Assembly (NCBI GenBank): GCA_934504065.1
Contig: CAKSVQ010000116.1
Location: 1 to 7,108 of the forward strand
Direction: 5' to 3'
From: an uncultured Dysosmobacter sp.
Lineage (GTDB): Bacteria; Bacillota; Clostridia; Oscillospirales; Oscillospiraceae
DNA: 7,108 bases
A model generated the notes under the pieces. That model saw nothing but the letters and a program-made list of their open reading frames with translations, had not been told where the DNA came from and searched no databases. The translations under genes were made by a program, and so were the position numbers. Positions 1 through 6,565 of this stretch are shown in pieces; position 1 is the first letter of the stretch; each line of letters starts with the position of its first letter.

Positions 1-2859
1 GGCGCCAACGTCAAGGCCAACGCCCTGCCCGACACCGTCCAGCACTACATGGACGAGATCAACAAGCTCACCGGCCGGGACTACAAGCTCTTCAACTATT
101 ACGGCGCGCCTGACGCGGAGGAAGTCATCGTGGTGATGTGCTCCGCCAGCGAGACCGTGAAGGAGACGGTGGATTATCTGAATGCGCAGGGCCGCAAGGT
201 GGGCATGGTGCAGATCCATCTGTTCCGCCCCTTCTCCGTTAAGCACTTCTCCGCCGCCATTCCTGCCACCTGCAAGCGCATCGCCGTGCTGGACCGCTCC
301 AAGGAGACGGGCTCCGTGGGCGAGCCGGTGTATCTGGATGTGGTGACGGCCCTGAATCAGGCCGGACGCGGCGACATCCGGGTGGTGGGCGGCCGTTACG
401 GCCTTTCCTCCAAGGATACCACCCCCGGCCAGATCGTTGCCGTGTATGACAACCTCCGGCAGGAGACTCCCAAGAATAACTTCACCATCGGCATCAACGA
501 TGATGTGACCTACACCTCTTTGGACTACAAGGAAGTGGAACTGCCCCATCCCGGCGAGGTGAGCTGCAAGCTGTGGGGCCTTGGCGGCGACGGCACCGTG
601 GGCGCCAACAAAAACGCCATTTCCACCATCGGCCTTGTGGCCAACAAGTATGCGCAGGCCTACTTCTCTTATGACTCCATGAAGTCCGGCGGCCTGACCC
701 AGAGCCACCTGCGCTTTGGCGACGAGCCCATCCGCTCGACCTATACCGTGTCCTCTGCTGACTTTGTGGCCGTTCACGCGCCCACCTATGTGAAACAGTA
801 CGACACCACCGCAGACCTCAAGGACGGCGGCACGTTCCTGCTCAACTGCCCGTGGAGCGTGGAGGAGTTGGACGAGCGCCTGCCCGGCAAGATGAAGCGG
901 GACCTTGCCCGCAAGCACGCCAAGTTCTATATTATTGACGCTTCCAGGCTGGCGGTCTCCGTGGGCCTTGGCGCCAACCGGACCAACAGCATCCTGCAGG
1001 CTGCCTTCTTTGCCCTGACAAAGGTCATTCCATTGGACATGGCCGTGGAGGACATGAAGAAGAATAACTATAATTCTTACTTCAAGAAGGCCGGACAGGC
1101 CATCGTGGATAAGAACAATGCCGCGGTGGACGCGGGCATCAGCGCCGCCGTGCAGGTAGACATCCCCGCCGCGTGGGCCGATGCGCAGGATACCCCCGTC
1201 CCCATGCCCGCCAACGCCACGGCTTTCGTCAAGGACATTGTGATCCCCATGGACCGCCAGCAGGGCGACAAGCTGCCCGTGTCCGTGTTTCAGAAGCACG
1301 GCGTGCTGGACGGCACGTGGGAAAACGGCACCTCCGCCTATTCCAAGCGCGGCGTTGCAACCAAGGTGCCCAAGTGGAACGCGGAGAGCTGCCTGCAGTG
1401 CAACCGCTGCGCCATGTGCTGCCCCCACGCGGCCATCCGCCCCGTGCTGCTGACCGAAGAGGAGAAAAAAGGCGTGCCCGCCTCCTTTGCAACTGTGCCC
1501 GCCAAGGGTCTGGGTAAGGACGCCCCTGCCTACTCCTTCCGGATGCAGGTCTCTCCTTATGACTGCCTTGGCTGCGGCGTGTGCCTGACGGCCTGCCCCG
1601 CCAACAAGAATGAGAAGATGGCCGACGCGCTGGTGATGACCCCCTTCGAGGAGATGAAATCCGAGCAGGAGAACTTCGACAAGGTGGCCATGAACGACGC
1701 CTACCTGAAAAAGGATGTCATCAACAACAAGACTGTCAAGAATATGCAGTTCGCAAAGCCCTACTTCCAGTTCTCCGCCGCCTGCGCAGGCTGCGCCGAG
1801 ACCACCTATATCAAGCTTTTAAGCCAGATGGTGGGCGACCGGATGTACGCGGGCAACGCAGCAGGCTGCTCCTCTGCCATTTCCGGCGGCGCGCCCATCC
1901 TGCCCTATTGCAAGGACAGCTGCGGCCGCGGCCCCGCGTGGGAGCACTCCCTGTTCGAGGATAACGCCGAGTTTGCCTATGGCTTCTTCCACGCGCAGGA
2001 TGCCATCCGCAAGGAGCTGCTGATTCGGCTGGAGAGCCTGCAGAGCTCCGGCGTGGCGGAAGACGCTATTGCCGCGTATCTGGCGAATTGGAACGACGGC
2101 GAGAAGTCCCGCACCGTTTCCGACGCACTGATCGCCGCACTGGAAAAGGCCGAACAGACCACCGATGTGCAGTATGTTCTGGAGAACCGGGAATACCTCT
2201 CCAAAAAGTCCGTCTGGGCCATCGGCGGCGACGGCTGGGCCTATGACATCGGTTTTGGCGGCATCGACCACGTGATGGCGCAGAACCGGGACGTGAATCT
2301 GCTGGTGCTGGACACCGAGGTCTATTCCAACACCGGCGGACAGTCCTCCAAGTCCACCCCCACCTCCGCCACGGCGAAGTTCGCCGCCAGCGGCAAGAAG
2401 GTGGCCAAGAAGGATCTGGGTGCGATCCTGATGCAGTACGGCTATGTGTACGTTGCACAGGTGGCCATGGGCTATGATCAGGCCCAGACCCTGCGGGCAT
2501 TGCGGGAGGCCGAGTCCTATCCCGGCCCCGCCATTGTCATCTGCTACTGCCCCTGTCTGGAGCAGCATATCAAGGCAGGCATGGGCTGCTCGCAGGATGA
2601 GATGAAGAAGGCAGTGGAGTGCGGCTATTGGCACCTCTACCGCTATGATCCCCGGCTCATCGAGCAGGGCAAGAATCCCTTCCAGCTGGATTCTCCCGAG
2701 CCGGATACCAGCAAGTTGATGGACTTCATGATGGGCGAGAACCGTTTCGCCTCCCTGAAGAATAACTTCCCCGATCAGGCCGACGTGCTTTACGCCAAGG
2801 AAGTCTCTGACGTAAAGGCCCGTTACGCCAAGTATAAGAAGATGGCGGAGGAGAACTGA
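1..2859 (+). CDS. nifJ: Pyruvate:ferredoxin (flavodoxin) oxidoreductase, 5'-truncated by window edge
   Basis: This enzyme oxidatively decarboxylates pyruvate with CoA to acetyl-CoA, CO2 and reduced ferredoxin in the cytoplasm; it is the main pyruvate-oxidising step of anaerobic clostridia. The frame is open from base 1, so the Met at 49 is internal. 952 residues are present, against roughly 1,170-1,200 for the homodimeric single-chain family, so about 220 N-terminal residues (most of the first pyrimidine-binding domain) lie outside. Visible in order: the transketolase-C-like domain (ending in HLFRPFS, near nt 240); the gamma-type domain (GLGGDGTVGANK, nt ~577-615); two [4Fe-4S] ferredoxin motifs, CLQCNRCAMCCP (nt 1390-1425) and CLGCGVCLTACP (nt 1564-1599); and the TPP domain. 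That domain carries proximal-cluster cysteines (CAGC, nt 1783-1794; a later cysteine in NAAGCSS; CYCPC near 2540), GDGW (nt ~2230) and VYSNTGGQSS (nt ~2320). The C-terminus is intact and followed by a terminator. The family call is very secure; electron acceptor preference cannot be read. Confidence 0.97.
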   Translation, partial: GANVKANALPDTVQHYMDEINKLTGRDYKLFNYYGAPDAEEVIVVMCSASETVKETVDYLNAQGRKVGMVQIHLFRPFSVKHFSAAIPATCKRIAVLDRSKETGSVGEPVYLDVVTALNQAGRGDIRVVGGRYGLSSKDTTPGQIVAVYDNLRQETPKNNFTIGINDDVTYTSLDYKEVELPHPGEVSCKLWGLGGDGTVGANKNAISTIGLVANKYAQAYFSYDSMKSGGLTQSHLRFGDEPIRSTYTVSSADFVAVHAPTYVKQYDTTADLKDGGTFLLNCPWSVEELDERLPGKMKRDLARKHAKFYIIDASRLAVSVGLGANRTNSILQAAFFALTKVIPLDMAVEDMKKNNYNSYFKKAGQAIVDKNNAAVDAGISAAVQVDIPAAWADAQDTPVPMPANATAFVKDIVIPMDRQQGDKLPVSVFQKHGVLDGTWENGTSAYSKRGVATKVPKWNAESCLQCNRCAMCCPHAAIRPVLLTEEEKKGVPASFATVPAKGLGKDAPAYSFRMQVSPYDCLGCGVCLTACPANKNEKMADALVMTPFEEMKSEQENFDKVAMNDAYLKKDVINNKTVKNMQFAKPYFQFSAACAGCAETTYIKLLSQMVGDRMYAGNAAGCSSAISGGAPILPYCKDSCGRGPAWEHSLFEDNAEFAYGFFHAQDAIRKELLIRLESLQSSGVAEDAIAAYLANWNDGEKSRTVSDALIAALEKAEQTTDVQYVLENREYLSKKSVWAIGGDGWAYDIGFGGIDHVMAQNRDVNLLVLDTEVYSNTGGQSSKSTPTSATAKFAASGKKVAKKDLGAILMQYGYVYVAQVAMGYDQAQTLRALREAESYPGPAIVICYCPCLEQHIKAGMGCSQDEMKKAVECGYWHLYRYDPRLIEQGKNPFQLDSPEPDTSKLMDFMMGENRFASLKNNFPDQADVLYAKEVSDVKARYAKYKKMAEEN

Positions 2860-2874
2860 TCCCCTGCGTCTCAA

Positions 2875-2916
2875 AGAAAAGGCCAGGAGTCCCGCAAGGG
2901 GCTCCTAGCCTTTTCT
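2875..2916. terminator. Bidirectional intrinsic terminator between convergent genes
   Basis: AGAAAAGGC (2875-2883) pairs with GCCTTTTCT (2908-2916). After one C/A mismatch, AGGAG (2885-2889) pairs with CTCCT (2902-2906), then a T-G wobble, then CCC/GGG closing a GCAA loop (2894-2897), which is a GNRA tetraloop on the plus strand. The flanking A and T runs form part of the stem, so both strands have a U-rich 3' side. It sits 16 nt after the PFOR stop and 23 nt past the stop of the minus-strand DUF6273 gene, so it can end both transcripts. Confidence 0.9.
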
Positions 2917-2939
2917 AATTTACAAAGTGGTGGGTCAGA

Positions 2940-4481
2940 TTATGCTGCCGAAAAGGAAGGTCCCCCCACATGGGTTCCAATCACAGTGACAACATCGTCT
3001 GGATAAATCCAGTCCTCCGTTTTCTGGTCGGTGATAAAAAGAATATCTCCACCGTACATAAAGGAGGAGTGGAACTGGGTACCTTCGTCATAACCGTCTG
3101 CATTGTGCCAGCGTTCCAGGTCAAGAGCCAGCGTCTGCGCAAGACGGTCGGTCTCCACCCCGCCATCCAGTCCGGTGAACAGCTGGTCGGCACTGGTCAT
3201 CAGCGTGTAACACTCGGCGGCGTTATCCGGCGTTTCCGCAGTGCACTCCCCGTTAAACACGAAGAAATATACGATGTCAGGCATGGCGGCAAAGCGGAAC
3301 CAGCGTCCGCCCTCATAAAAATCACTTTGCGTCACAGGGCCGTACTGCTCGCACATTTCTTCGTAGGTACAGCCGAGATCCTCTAAAAGGAAGTCGTTCA
3401 CCGTGATGGCCGCAGGGGGGGTCTGCGCGACGGAAGACTCGCCGGGTGATGCGGCTGATTCGTCCAGCGAAAGCCACATCGCCGGACGGACAAAAAGGTA
3501 TGCACTGTTGACCAAAGCCCCATCTGTCTGAATTTCGCCGTCAGGAGAGACATAGGCGGCCCGGTCATAATCATAACCGGGAGAACGGAGCCACCAGCCG
3601 CCGTATGCGTTTTCCGGCGCGAGACCGGAAGGGAGTGCGCCTTCTGCCGCTGCGGTGGAACGGGCCTGACGGGTTTCGTTGGAGGGGAAGAATTGTTCCG
3701 CTTCCCCGGCACTGAGCAGAAAAATGAAATCCTCTGTGTCATCTCCGCCGGAATCGACCCAATAGCCGTTTCCGGCGGCATTGGAGATCAGGGTGGGGAC
3801 GATCCGCGCTTGCTCTTCGGCACGGAAGGCGTCTTCGAGAAAGGTGGTATTCAGCCACTGGCGCAGGGAGGAAATTTCCCAGAGTGTCAAATCATTGGAG
3901 GTATGATAGGGCTGACAGGCAAGACAGTCCTGACTGATGACAAGGGCGCGGCCATTTTCCACTGTCAGAACGTTCCATGCAATGACCTCGCTGCCATTGC
4001 TCCGGTCGCCATCCTGTTCGTAATCTCCCAAAAGGACAACGCTGCCGGAAGATACGTGAGACAGCGACTGCTGCCGAACTTTTTCCGCTTTCGCGGCGCT
4101 GTCGCTGTAATCGCCGAGAGAGTGGAACGTGGTATAGGCGGAAAGGTAATCACCGTTTTCAGCGGCCTGCACGGCGGATTCATATTGCTGCTGCAATGCC
4201 GCCTCTGCTTCGCGTTGGGCTCGCAGACGGGAAACAGTAGATAGGGCATACCATCCGACGGCGCAGCATAAGAGCAGCAGAAGCAGCCAACGTCCCCGCC
4301 GGAATTTTTTCCGCGGGTGTTCCGGGGGCGCTTGTACCGTTGGCGGTTTCGGCGGCACTGATTTCAGCGGCGGGGGCACAAAGCTGCCGGGGGTCTTTGC
4401 GGTCGGGTTGCCGCCGCTTTTCGTACTTTGGGGAAGCGGTGGCGGAGTGAACGGTTGGGAATTTTGGCTGGTTTCTGTCAT
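2940..4481 (-). CDS. Membrane-anchored DUF6273 domain protein (function unknown)
   Basis: 513 residues. Residues 1-56 are a proline-rich, low-complexity cytoplasmic tail (repeated PPPL, PPKPP). A basic patch KKFRRGR (58-64) precedes one transmembrane helix (about 65-81), predicting N-in/C-out topology. Residues ~83-140 form a helical, probably coiled or TPR-like stalk (ENGDYLSAYTTFHSLGDYSDSA is typical of Firmicute TPR-like repeats). Residues ~145-338 match the DUF6273 pattern as I recall it: IAWNVLTVENGRALVIS, LWEISSLRQWLN, DFIFLLS, GGWWLRSPG, and VRPAMWLSL at the end. The WWLRS and VRPA pieces resemble the C-type-lectin-like/FGE-like fold; that is inference. A linker and a second globular domain (~358-513) follow, which I do not recognise. 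The ribosome binding site AGGAGG is on the complement of 4491-4496. It starts 21 nt after the upstream GYF_2 gene stops, so the two are very likely one operon. The exported domain may bind a ligand or the cell wall; no catalytic motif is visible. Confidence 0.85.
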   Translation of the reverse strand: MTETSQNSQPFTPPPLPQSTKSGGNPTAKTPGSFVPPPLKSVPPKPPTVQAPPEHPRKKFRRGRWLLLLLLCCAVGWYALSTVSRLRAQREAEAALQQQYESAVQAAENGDYLSAYTTFHSLGDYSDSAAKAEKVRQQSLSHVSSGSVVLLGDYEQDGDRSNGSEVIAWNVLTVENGRALVISQDCLACQPYHTSNDLTLWEISSLRQWLNTTFLEDAFRAEEQARIVPTLISNAAGNGYWVDSGGDDTEDFIFLLSAGEAEQFFPSNETRQARSTAAAEGALPSGLAPENAYGGWWLRSPGYDYDRAAYVSPDGEIQTDGALVNSAYLFVRPAMWLSLDESAASPGESSVAQTPPAAITVNDFLLEDLGCTYEEMCEQYGPVTQSDFYEGGRWFRFAAMPDIVYFFVFNGECTAETPDNAAECYTLMTSADQLFTGLDGGVETDRLAQTLALDLERWHNADGYDEGTQFHSSFMYGGDILFITDQKTEDWIYPDDVVTVIGTHVGGPSFSAA

Positions 4482-4502
4482 AAAACGGCCCCTCCTATAC
4501 AG

Positions 4503-5159
4503 TCACGGCAGTGAATAGCTGCTTCGGGAGTAAAAACCGACGCTGCGGTTCCATAGCTGATCGTGTTCCCGGTCGTAGTCATAGACCAAGGTGTTTCCGT
4601 AGTAGAGACGGTAGACGACGTTCTCTCCGTCAAAGGTGTATGTACCGTGCATGGCTTCCTCAAAACCTCCGGAGTAAGAGCCGACATACTGTTTGACCTT
4701 ACCGTCTGCGGAAAAGGCCAGTGTTTCTAGCAGGCCGCCGTAATCATGGGTGTACTGTCCGCGCAGCTTGGGCGCGGTGAGCTGCGGCCAGAAAACGAAC
4801 AGAGCCAGTCCGGCAAGCAGTATCATTGAGATCAGGCGAGCGATCCGGTTTTGCCGCGGCGGCACGGAAGCAGGGGTGTCGGCGTTTTCCGTCGTAGGGG
4901 CTGTTTCCTCTCCATGGCAGTAAGGGCACGGCTCCTGATCGATCATCCGTTCGCATTTGCTGCACTGCCACAGATGGGCAGGGTGGTTGGCCGGGGCATT
5001 TTGCTGCCAGATGGACACCTCTTTCAGAGGTGTCCATTCTTTCAGTTCTTCGTTCACGACCAACGTGTCTGAAGGAAGCTCTTCGTTCTGAATCTTGTAG
5101 AGAAGAACTTCCTCCGGAATCTGCTTGGGCTGTCCATTTTGGGCAATGTACCATGTCAT
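4503..5159 (-). CDS. GYF_2 domain / zinc-ribbon / single-TM protein (function unknown)
   Basis: 218 residues. The N-terminus (MTWYIAQNGQ through EWTPLKEV, residues ~1-48) fits the GYF_2 (DUF4339) pattern: WY near the start, a TLVV strand, then a W-x-PL ending. Residues 66-81 hold a CxxC...CxxC zinc ribbon (C66, C69, C78, C81). A Thr/Pro-rich linker follows, then one transmembrane helix (~107-125, preceded by RQNRIAR). The outside domain (~134-218) contains GQYTHDYGG, FSADGKVKQYVG and GTYTFDGENVVYRL; the repeated G-x-Y and DG turns suggest a small lipocalin-like beta barrel, but this is only a shape argument. The start is fixed by GGAGGT on the complement of 5171-5176, 11 nt from ATG. It is the first gene of the operon, and its leader contains a strong terminator and a structured RNA. 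GYF_2 domains are thought to mediate protein contacts, so it may partner with the DUF6273 protein; this is inferred from the operon only. Confidence 0.85.
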   Translation of the reverse strand: MTWYIAQNGQPKQIPEEVLLYKIQNEELPSDTLVVNEELKEWTPLKEVSIWQQNAPANHPAHLWQCSKCERMIDQEPCPYCHGEETAPTTENADTPASVPPRQNRIARLISMILLAGLALFVFWPQLTAPKLRGQYTHDYGGLLETLAFSADGKVKQYVGSYSGGFEEAMHGTYTFDGENVVYRLYYGNTLVYDYDREHDQLWNRSVGFYSRSSYSLP

Positions 5160-5187
5160 GATCCATTTCCACCTCCATCAAGGCAAC

Positions 5188-5216
5188 AAAAAAGTGCGCA
5201 GCGGAAGCTGCGCACT
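5188..5216 (-). terminator. Intrinsic terminator in the leader of the GYF_2/DUF6273 operon
   Basis: A perfect 10-bp stem, AGTGCGCAGC (5193-5202) with GCTGCGCACT (5207-5216), has a GGAA loop on the plus strand (UUCC on the minus strand). On the minus strand the stem is followed by a run of six T (5193 to 5188) and GTTGCC. On the plus strand there is no T run after it, so it acts only for leftward transcription. It ends about 12 nt before the ribosome binding site of the GYF_2 gene. No minus-strand gene lies upstream for it to terminate, so it is either an attenuator or the end of a small RNA. Confidence 0.88.
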
Positions 5217-5217
5217 G

Positions 5218-5292
5218 AAAAATGCATGGCTCCCATTGCTGCGACACAACCTTAGCGCCTCTACGAGATGCCAAAATAGAGCCTGCATTTTT
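5218..5292 (-). other. Bulged 14-bp long-range helix crossing P1 (pseudoknot or alternative fold)
   Basis: AAAAATGCATGGCTC (5218-5232) is complementary to GAGCCTGCATTTTT (5279-5292) over 14 pairs with one bulged base (T5227 on the plus strand). Its arms interleave with those of P1 (5240-5251 with 5332-5343), giving pseudoknot topology. It also uses bases of the CTCTA/TAGAG and T-rich hairpins, so those would have to open. One arm ends a single base before the terminator stem, allowing coaxial stacking. Confidence 0.5.
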
Positions 5293-5348
5293 GCCGAGGC
5301 AAAAACGCACACTCATAAAAGCGCATGATTTGGTTGTGTCGCAAATTT

Positions 5349-5377
5349 AGTTTATCAAAGATAAAGGAAAATTGCAA
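5349..5377 (-). promoter_or_regulatory. Sigma-A-like promoter for the leader RNA / GYF_2 operon
   Basis: On the minus strand, TTGCAA (5377 to 5372) and TAAACT (5354 to 5349) are separated by exactly 17 nt. Each matches the consensus at four of six positions, with TGA directly before the -10. The expected start is the G at about 5342, which is the first G of the closing helix of the predicted RNA. The region is clearly AT-rich compared with its surroundings. Confidence 0.6.
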
Positions 5378-5406
5378 TAGGGGGTGAAGGAAACAAGTAG
5401 GATAGA

Positions 5407-5444
5407 CGGCTGTTTTGAAAGCCCCCGGCATAATCGGGACAGCC
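5407..5444. repeat. Imperfect hairpin in the leader of the lipoprotein gene
   Basis: GGCTGT (5408-5413) pairs with ACAGCC (5439-5444), and inside it CCCG (5424-5427) pairs with CGGG (5435-5438) around a 7-nt loop. Ten unpaired bases lie on the 5' side. No T run follows on either strand, so it is not an intrinsic terminator. It could be a 5'-UTR structure or chance pairing in GC-rich sequence. I found no convincing plus-strand promoter between it and the lipoprotein start. Confidence 0.35.
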
Positions 5445-5467
5445 CCGCCATATTTATAAGGGGGAAC

Positions 5468-5473
5468 GGGAGG
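5468..5473 (+). promoter_or_regulatory. Ribosome binding site that decides the lipoprotein start
   Basis: GGGAGG lies 8 nt upstream of ATG at 5482. An alternative in-frame GTG at 5473 overlaps this site and could not use it, and starting there would put three extra residues before the signal peptide. ATG 5482 is therefore preferred. Confidence 0.85.
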
Positions 5474-5481
5474 TGGGGCAC

Positions 5482-6504
5482 ATGAAACGAGTGGCGGCGG
5501 CAGTGCTGGCGTGCCTGCTGCTGAGCGCCTGCGGGGCGCAGAAAAGCGGGGGCGGCGTGCTGGGCCGGGCCTCCGGGCTGGACGAGGAGGAGACATTGCT
5601 TTATATCGGCGGCGCGGAAGTCCCGGCGTGGCGCTATCTATACTGGCTGGCCTATACCTGCGACCGCGTGGCGCAGCGCTATGAGGAGGCTGGGGTGGCG
5701 CTGGACTGGCAGGCCCCCCTCTCCGGCGGCACGCTGGCCGATTACGCTAAGGATCAGGCGCTGGCGGACACGGCGCTTTACGCCGTGGTGGAGGCATGGG
5801 CGGTGTGCTATGACTGCACGGGCAGCGAAGAGCAGCTTGCCGATGCCGCTGCGCGGCTGGAAGAGAAGATGGCGGCGGAGGACTACCGGGCGGAGATGAC
5901 CGCCATGGGTCTGGACCAGCCTCGGGCGATGGAGCTTGCGGCGGTGGGCGTGGAGTACGCGGCGCTGTGGGCGCTGGCAGAGCAGGACGGCAGTCCCCTT
6001 GCGCCGGACGCGCAGGCACTGGCCGCCTTTGCCGCCGGGGACGGGACGCTGACCGTCAGCCGGATTTTGGTCTCCGCCGGGGCGGACCGGGACGCCGCAC
6101 GGGAGCAGGCTGCGGGAATATTTTCCAAGCTGAACGGGGCGGAAAATCAGGCGGAGGTATTTGCCCAGCTGGTCAAGAGCGGCGACGATCCGGTGGAAAA
6201 ACGGACGATCTGCCCCGGCGACGGCCAGCTTGCTCCGGAGCTGGAGGACGCCGCGCAGGCGCTGGAGGAGGGACAGTGCTCCGGAATTCTGGAGTCGGAA
6301 GAGGGCTTTTCCATTTTGCGCCGTCTGCCGCCGGACACCGCCGCGGCAAAGGAGGCGTGGTTCGACAATGCCTTGCAGGAAGCGGCTTCCGGCGCACAGG
6401 TCACCCTGACAGCAGACTATGAGGACCTTGACGCGGCGGCGTTTTACCGCGCGCTGGAGAGCGCCCGGACCGGGGGCGGCGAAAGGAAAAATTCGTCACC
6501 TTGA
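5482..6504 (+). CDS. PrsA-like lipoprotein with degenerate parvulin (PpiC-type) domain
   Basis: 340 residues from ATG 5482. MKR, a hydrophobic stretch and lipobox LSAC (Cys17) form a type II signal peptide, so the protein should be diacylglyceryl-anchored on the outer face of the membrane. A Gly/Ser-rich spacer leads to a helical SurA-N/PrsA-like chaperone region (~38-180). Residues ~188-282 follow the parvulin layout: LTVSRILVSAG (usual SHILV), FAQLVKSGDD, a middle strand, LEDAAQALEEGQCSGILESEEGFSILRRL (here split as LEDAAQALEEG then GFSILRR; usual GYHIIK). PrsA proteins help exported proteins fold after secretion. Here both conserved histidines are replaced (R in SRILV, S in GFSIL) and the usual GGDLGW segment is not recognisable, so prolyl isomerase activity is doubtful and a chaperone or scaffold role is more likely. 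It stands alone, divergent from the GYF_2 operon; the tail (~283-340) is low in recognisable motifs. Confidence 0.85.
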   Translation: MKRVAAAVLACLLLSACGAQKSGGGVLGRASGLDEEETLLYIGGAEVPAWRYLYWLAYTCDRVAQRYEEAGVALDWQAPLSGGTLADYAKDQALADTALYAVVEAWAVCYDCTGSEEQLADAAARLEEKMAAEDYRAEMTAMGLDQPRAMELAAVGVEYAALWALAEQDGSPLAPDAQALAAFAAGDGTLTVSRILVSAGADRDAAREQAAGIFSKLNGAENQAEVFAQLVKSGDDPVEKRTICPGDGQLAPELEDAAQALEEGQCSGILESEEGFSILRRLPPDTAAAKEAWFDNALQEAASGAQVTLTADYEDLDAAAFYRALESARTGGGERKNSSP

Positions 6505-6521
6505 CGAAAAGAACAGTCGTT

Positions 6522-6539
6522 TTGTTAAATATTTGACAA
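6522..6539. promoter_or_regulatory. Rex-type operator, site 1
   Basis: TTGTTAA-ATAT-TTGACAA is an 18-bp 7-4-7 palindrome with one mismatch between arms. It agrees with the clostridial Rex consensus TTGTTAAnnnnTTAACAA at all but one of the 14 arm positions. It lies 26 nt upstream of the -35 box of the thiolase promoter. Rex is the NADH/NAD+-sensing repressor of Firmicutes. Confidence 0.7.
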
Positions 6540-6565
6540 AATTACGGACGGACGCAAGTTAGGCA

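Larger units (their letters stand above)
5188..5342 (-). ncRNA. Candidate structured leader RNA or small RNA (~155 nt), family not recognised
   Basis: Read on the minus strand, the RNA would start at about 5342 and end in the terminator T run near 5188. Pairings visible by eye: a perfect 12-bp closing helix P1, TGCGACACAACC (5240-5251) with GGTTGTGTCGCA (5332-5343); GCGC/GCGC (5255-5258 with 5321-5324); CTCTA/TAGAG (5259-5263 with 5277-5281); and a hairpin with TGC plus TTTTTGC (5284-5294) against GCAAAAA plus GCA (5299-5309) around one A/C mismatch. Together these make a branched fold closed by P1. A competing or crossing 14-bp helix (5218-5232 with 5279-5292, one bulge) is described separately. 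I see no T-box, TPP, FMN, cobalamin, c-di-GMP, guanidine, fluoride, SRP or tmRNA signature. It may be a cis-regulatory leader or a free RNA. The evidence is base pairing plus promoter and terminator placement, not conservation. Confidence 0.6.

Noticed and set aside
1819..2874. 351-residue open frame antisense to PFOR
   Set aside because: It is a shadow of a GC-rich gene with strong codon bias; the sense strand encodes clear PFOR motifs throughout.
4744..5316. 190-residue minus-strand open frame running from the leader RNA into the GYF_2 gene
   Set aside because: It overlaps the well-supported GYF_2 gene in another frame, has no ribosome binding site at its ATG, and its protein has no recognisable domain.
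5261..5326. 21-codon minus-strand leader peptide (MRFYECAFLP...) inside the structured RNA
   Set aside because: It starts about 16 nt after the predicted transcription start with no Shine-Dalgarno sequence and has no run of regulatory codons.
5188..5342. 6S RNA
   Set aside because: The size and 5'-end pairing are suggestive, but the closing helix does not pair the 5' end with the 3' end at the terminator, and I cannot identify the long rod with a central bubble.
5240..5343. Small MITE-like element with 12-bp terminal inverted repeats
   Set aside because: No target-site duplication flanks the repeats, there is no second copy in the window, and the repeats coincide with a promoter start and further internal RNA helices, so an RNA stem is the better explanation.
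5473..5481. Upstream GTG start for the lipoprotein
   Set aside because: The GTG overlaps the ribosome binding site itself; ATG 5482 has ideal spacing and gives a clean signal peptide.
5261..5596. 111-residue minus-strand frame overlapping the lipoprotein start
   Set aside because: It is Pro/Arg-rich, as expected for the complement of GC-rich coding sequence, and crosses the promoter region; there is no family match.
6504..6524. Intrinsic terminator after the lipoprotein gene (ACGA...TCGTTTTG)
   Set aside because: The stem is only 4 bp around a 9-nt loop, too weak to support. The T-rich part belongs to Rex-type site 1.
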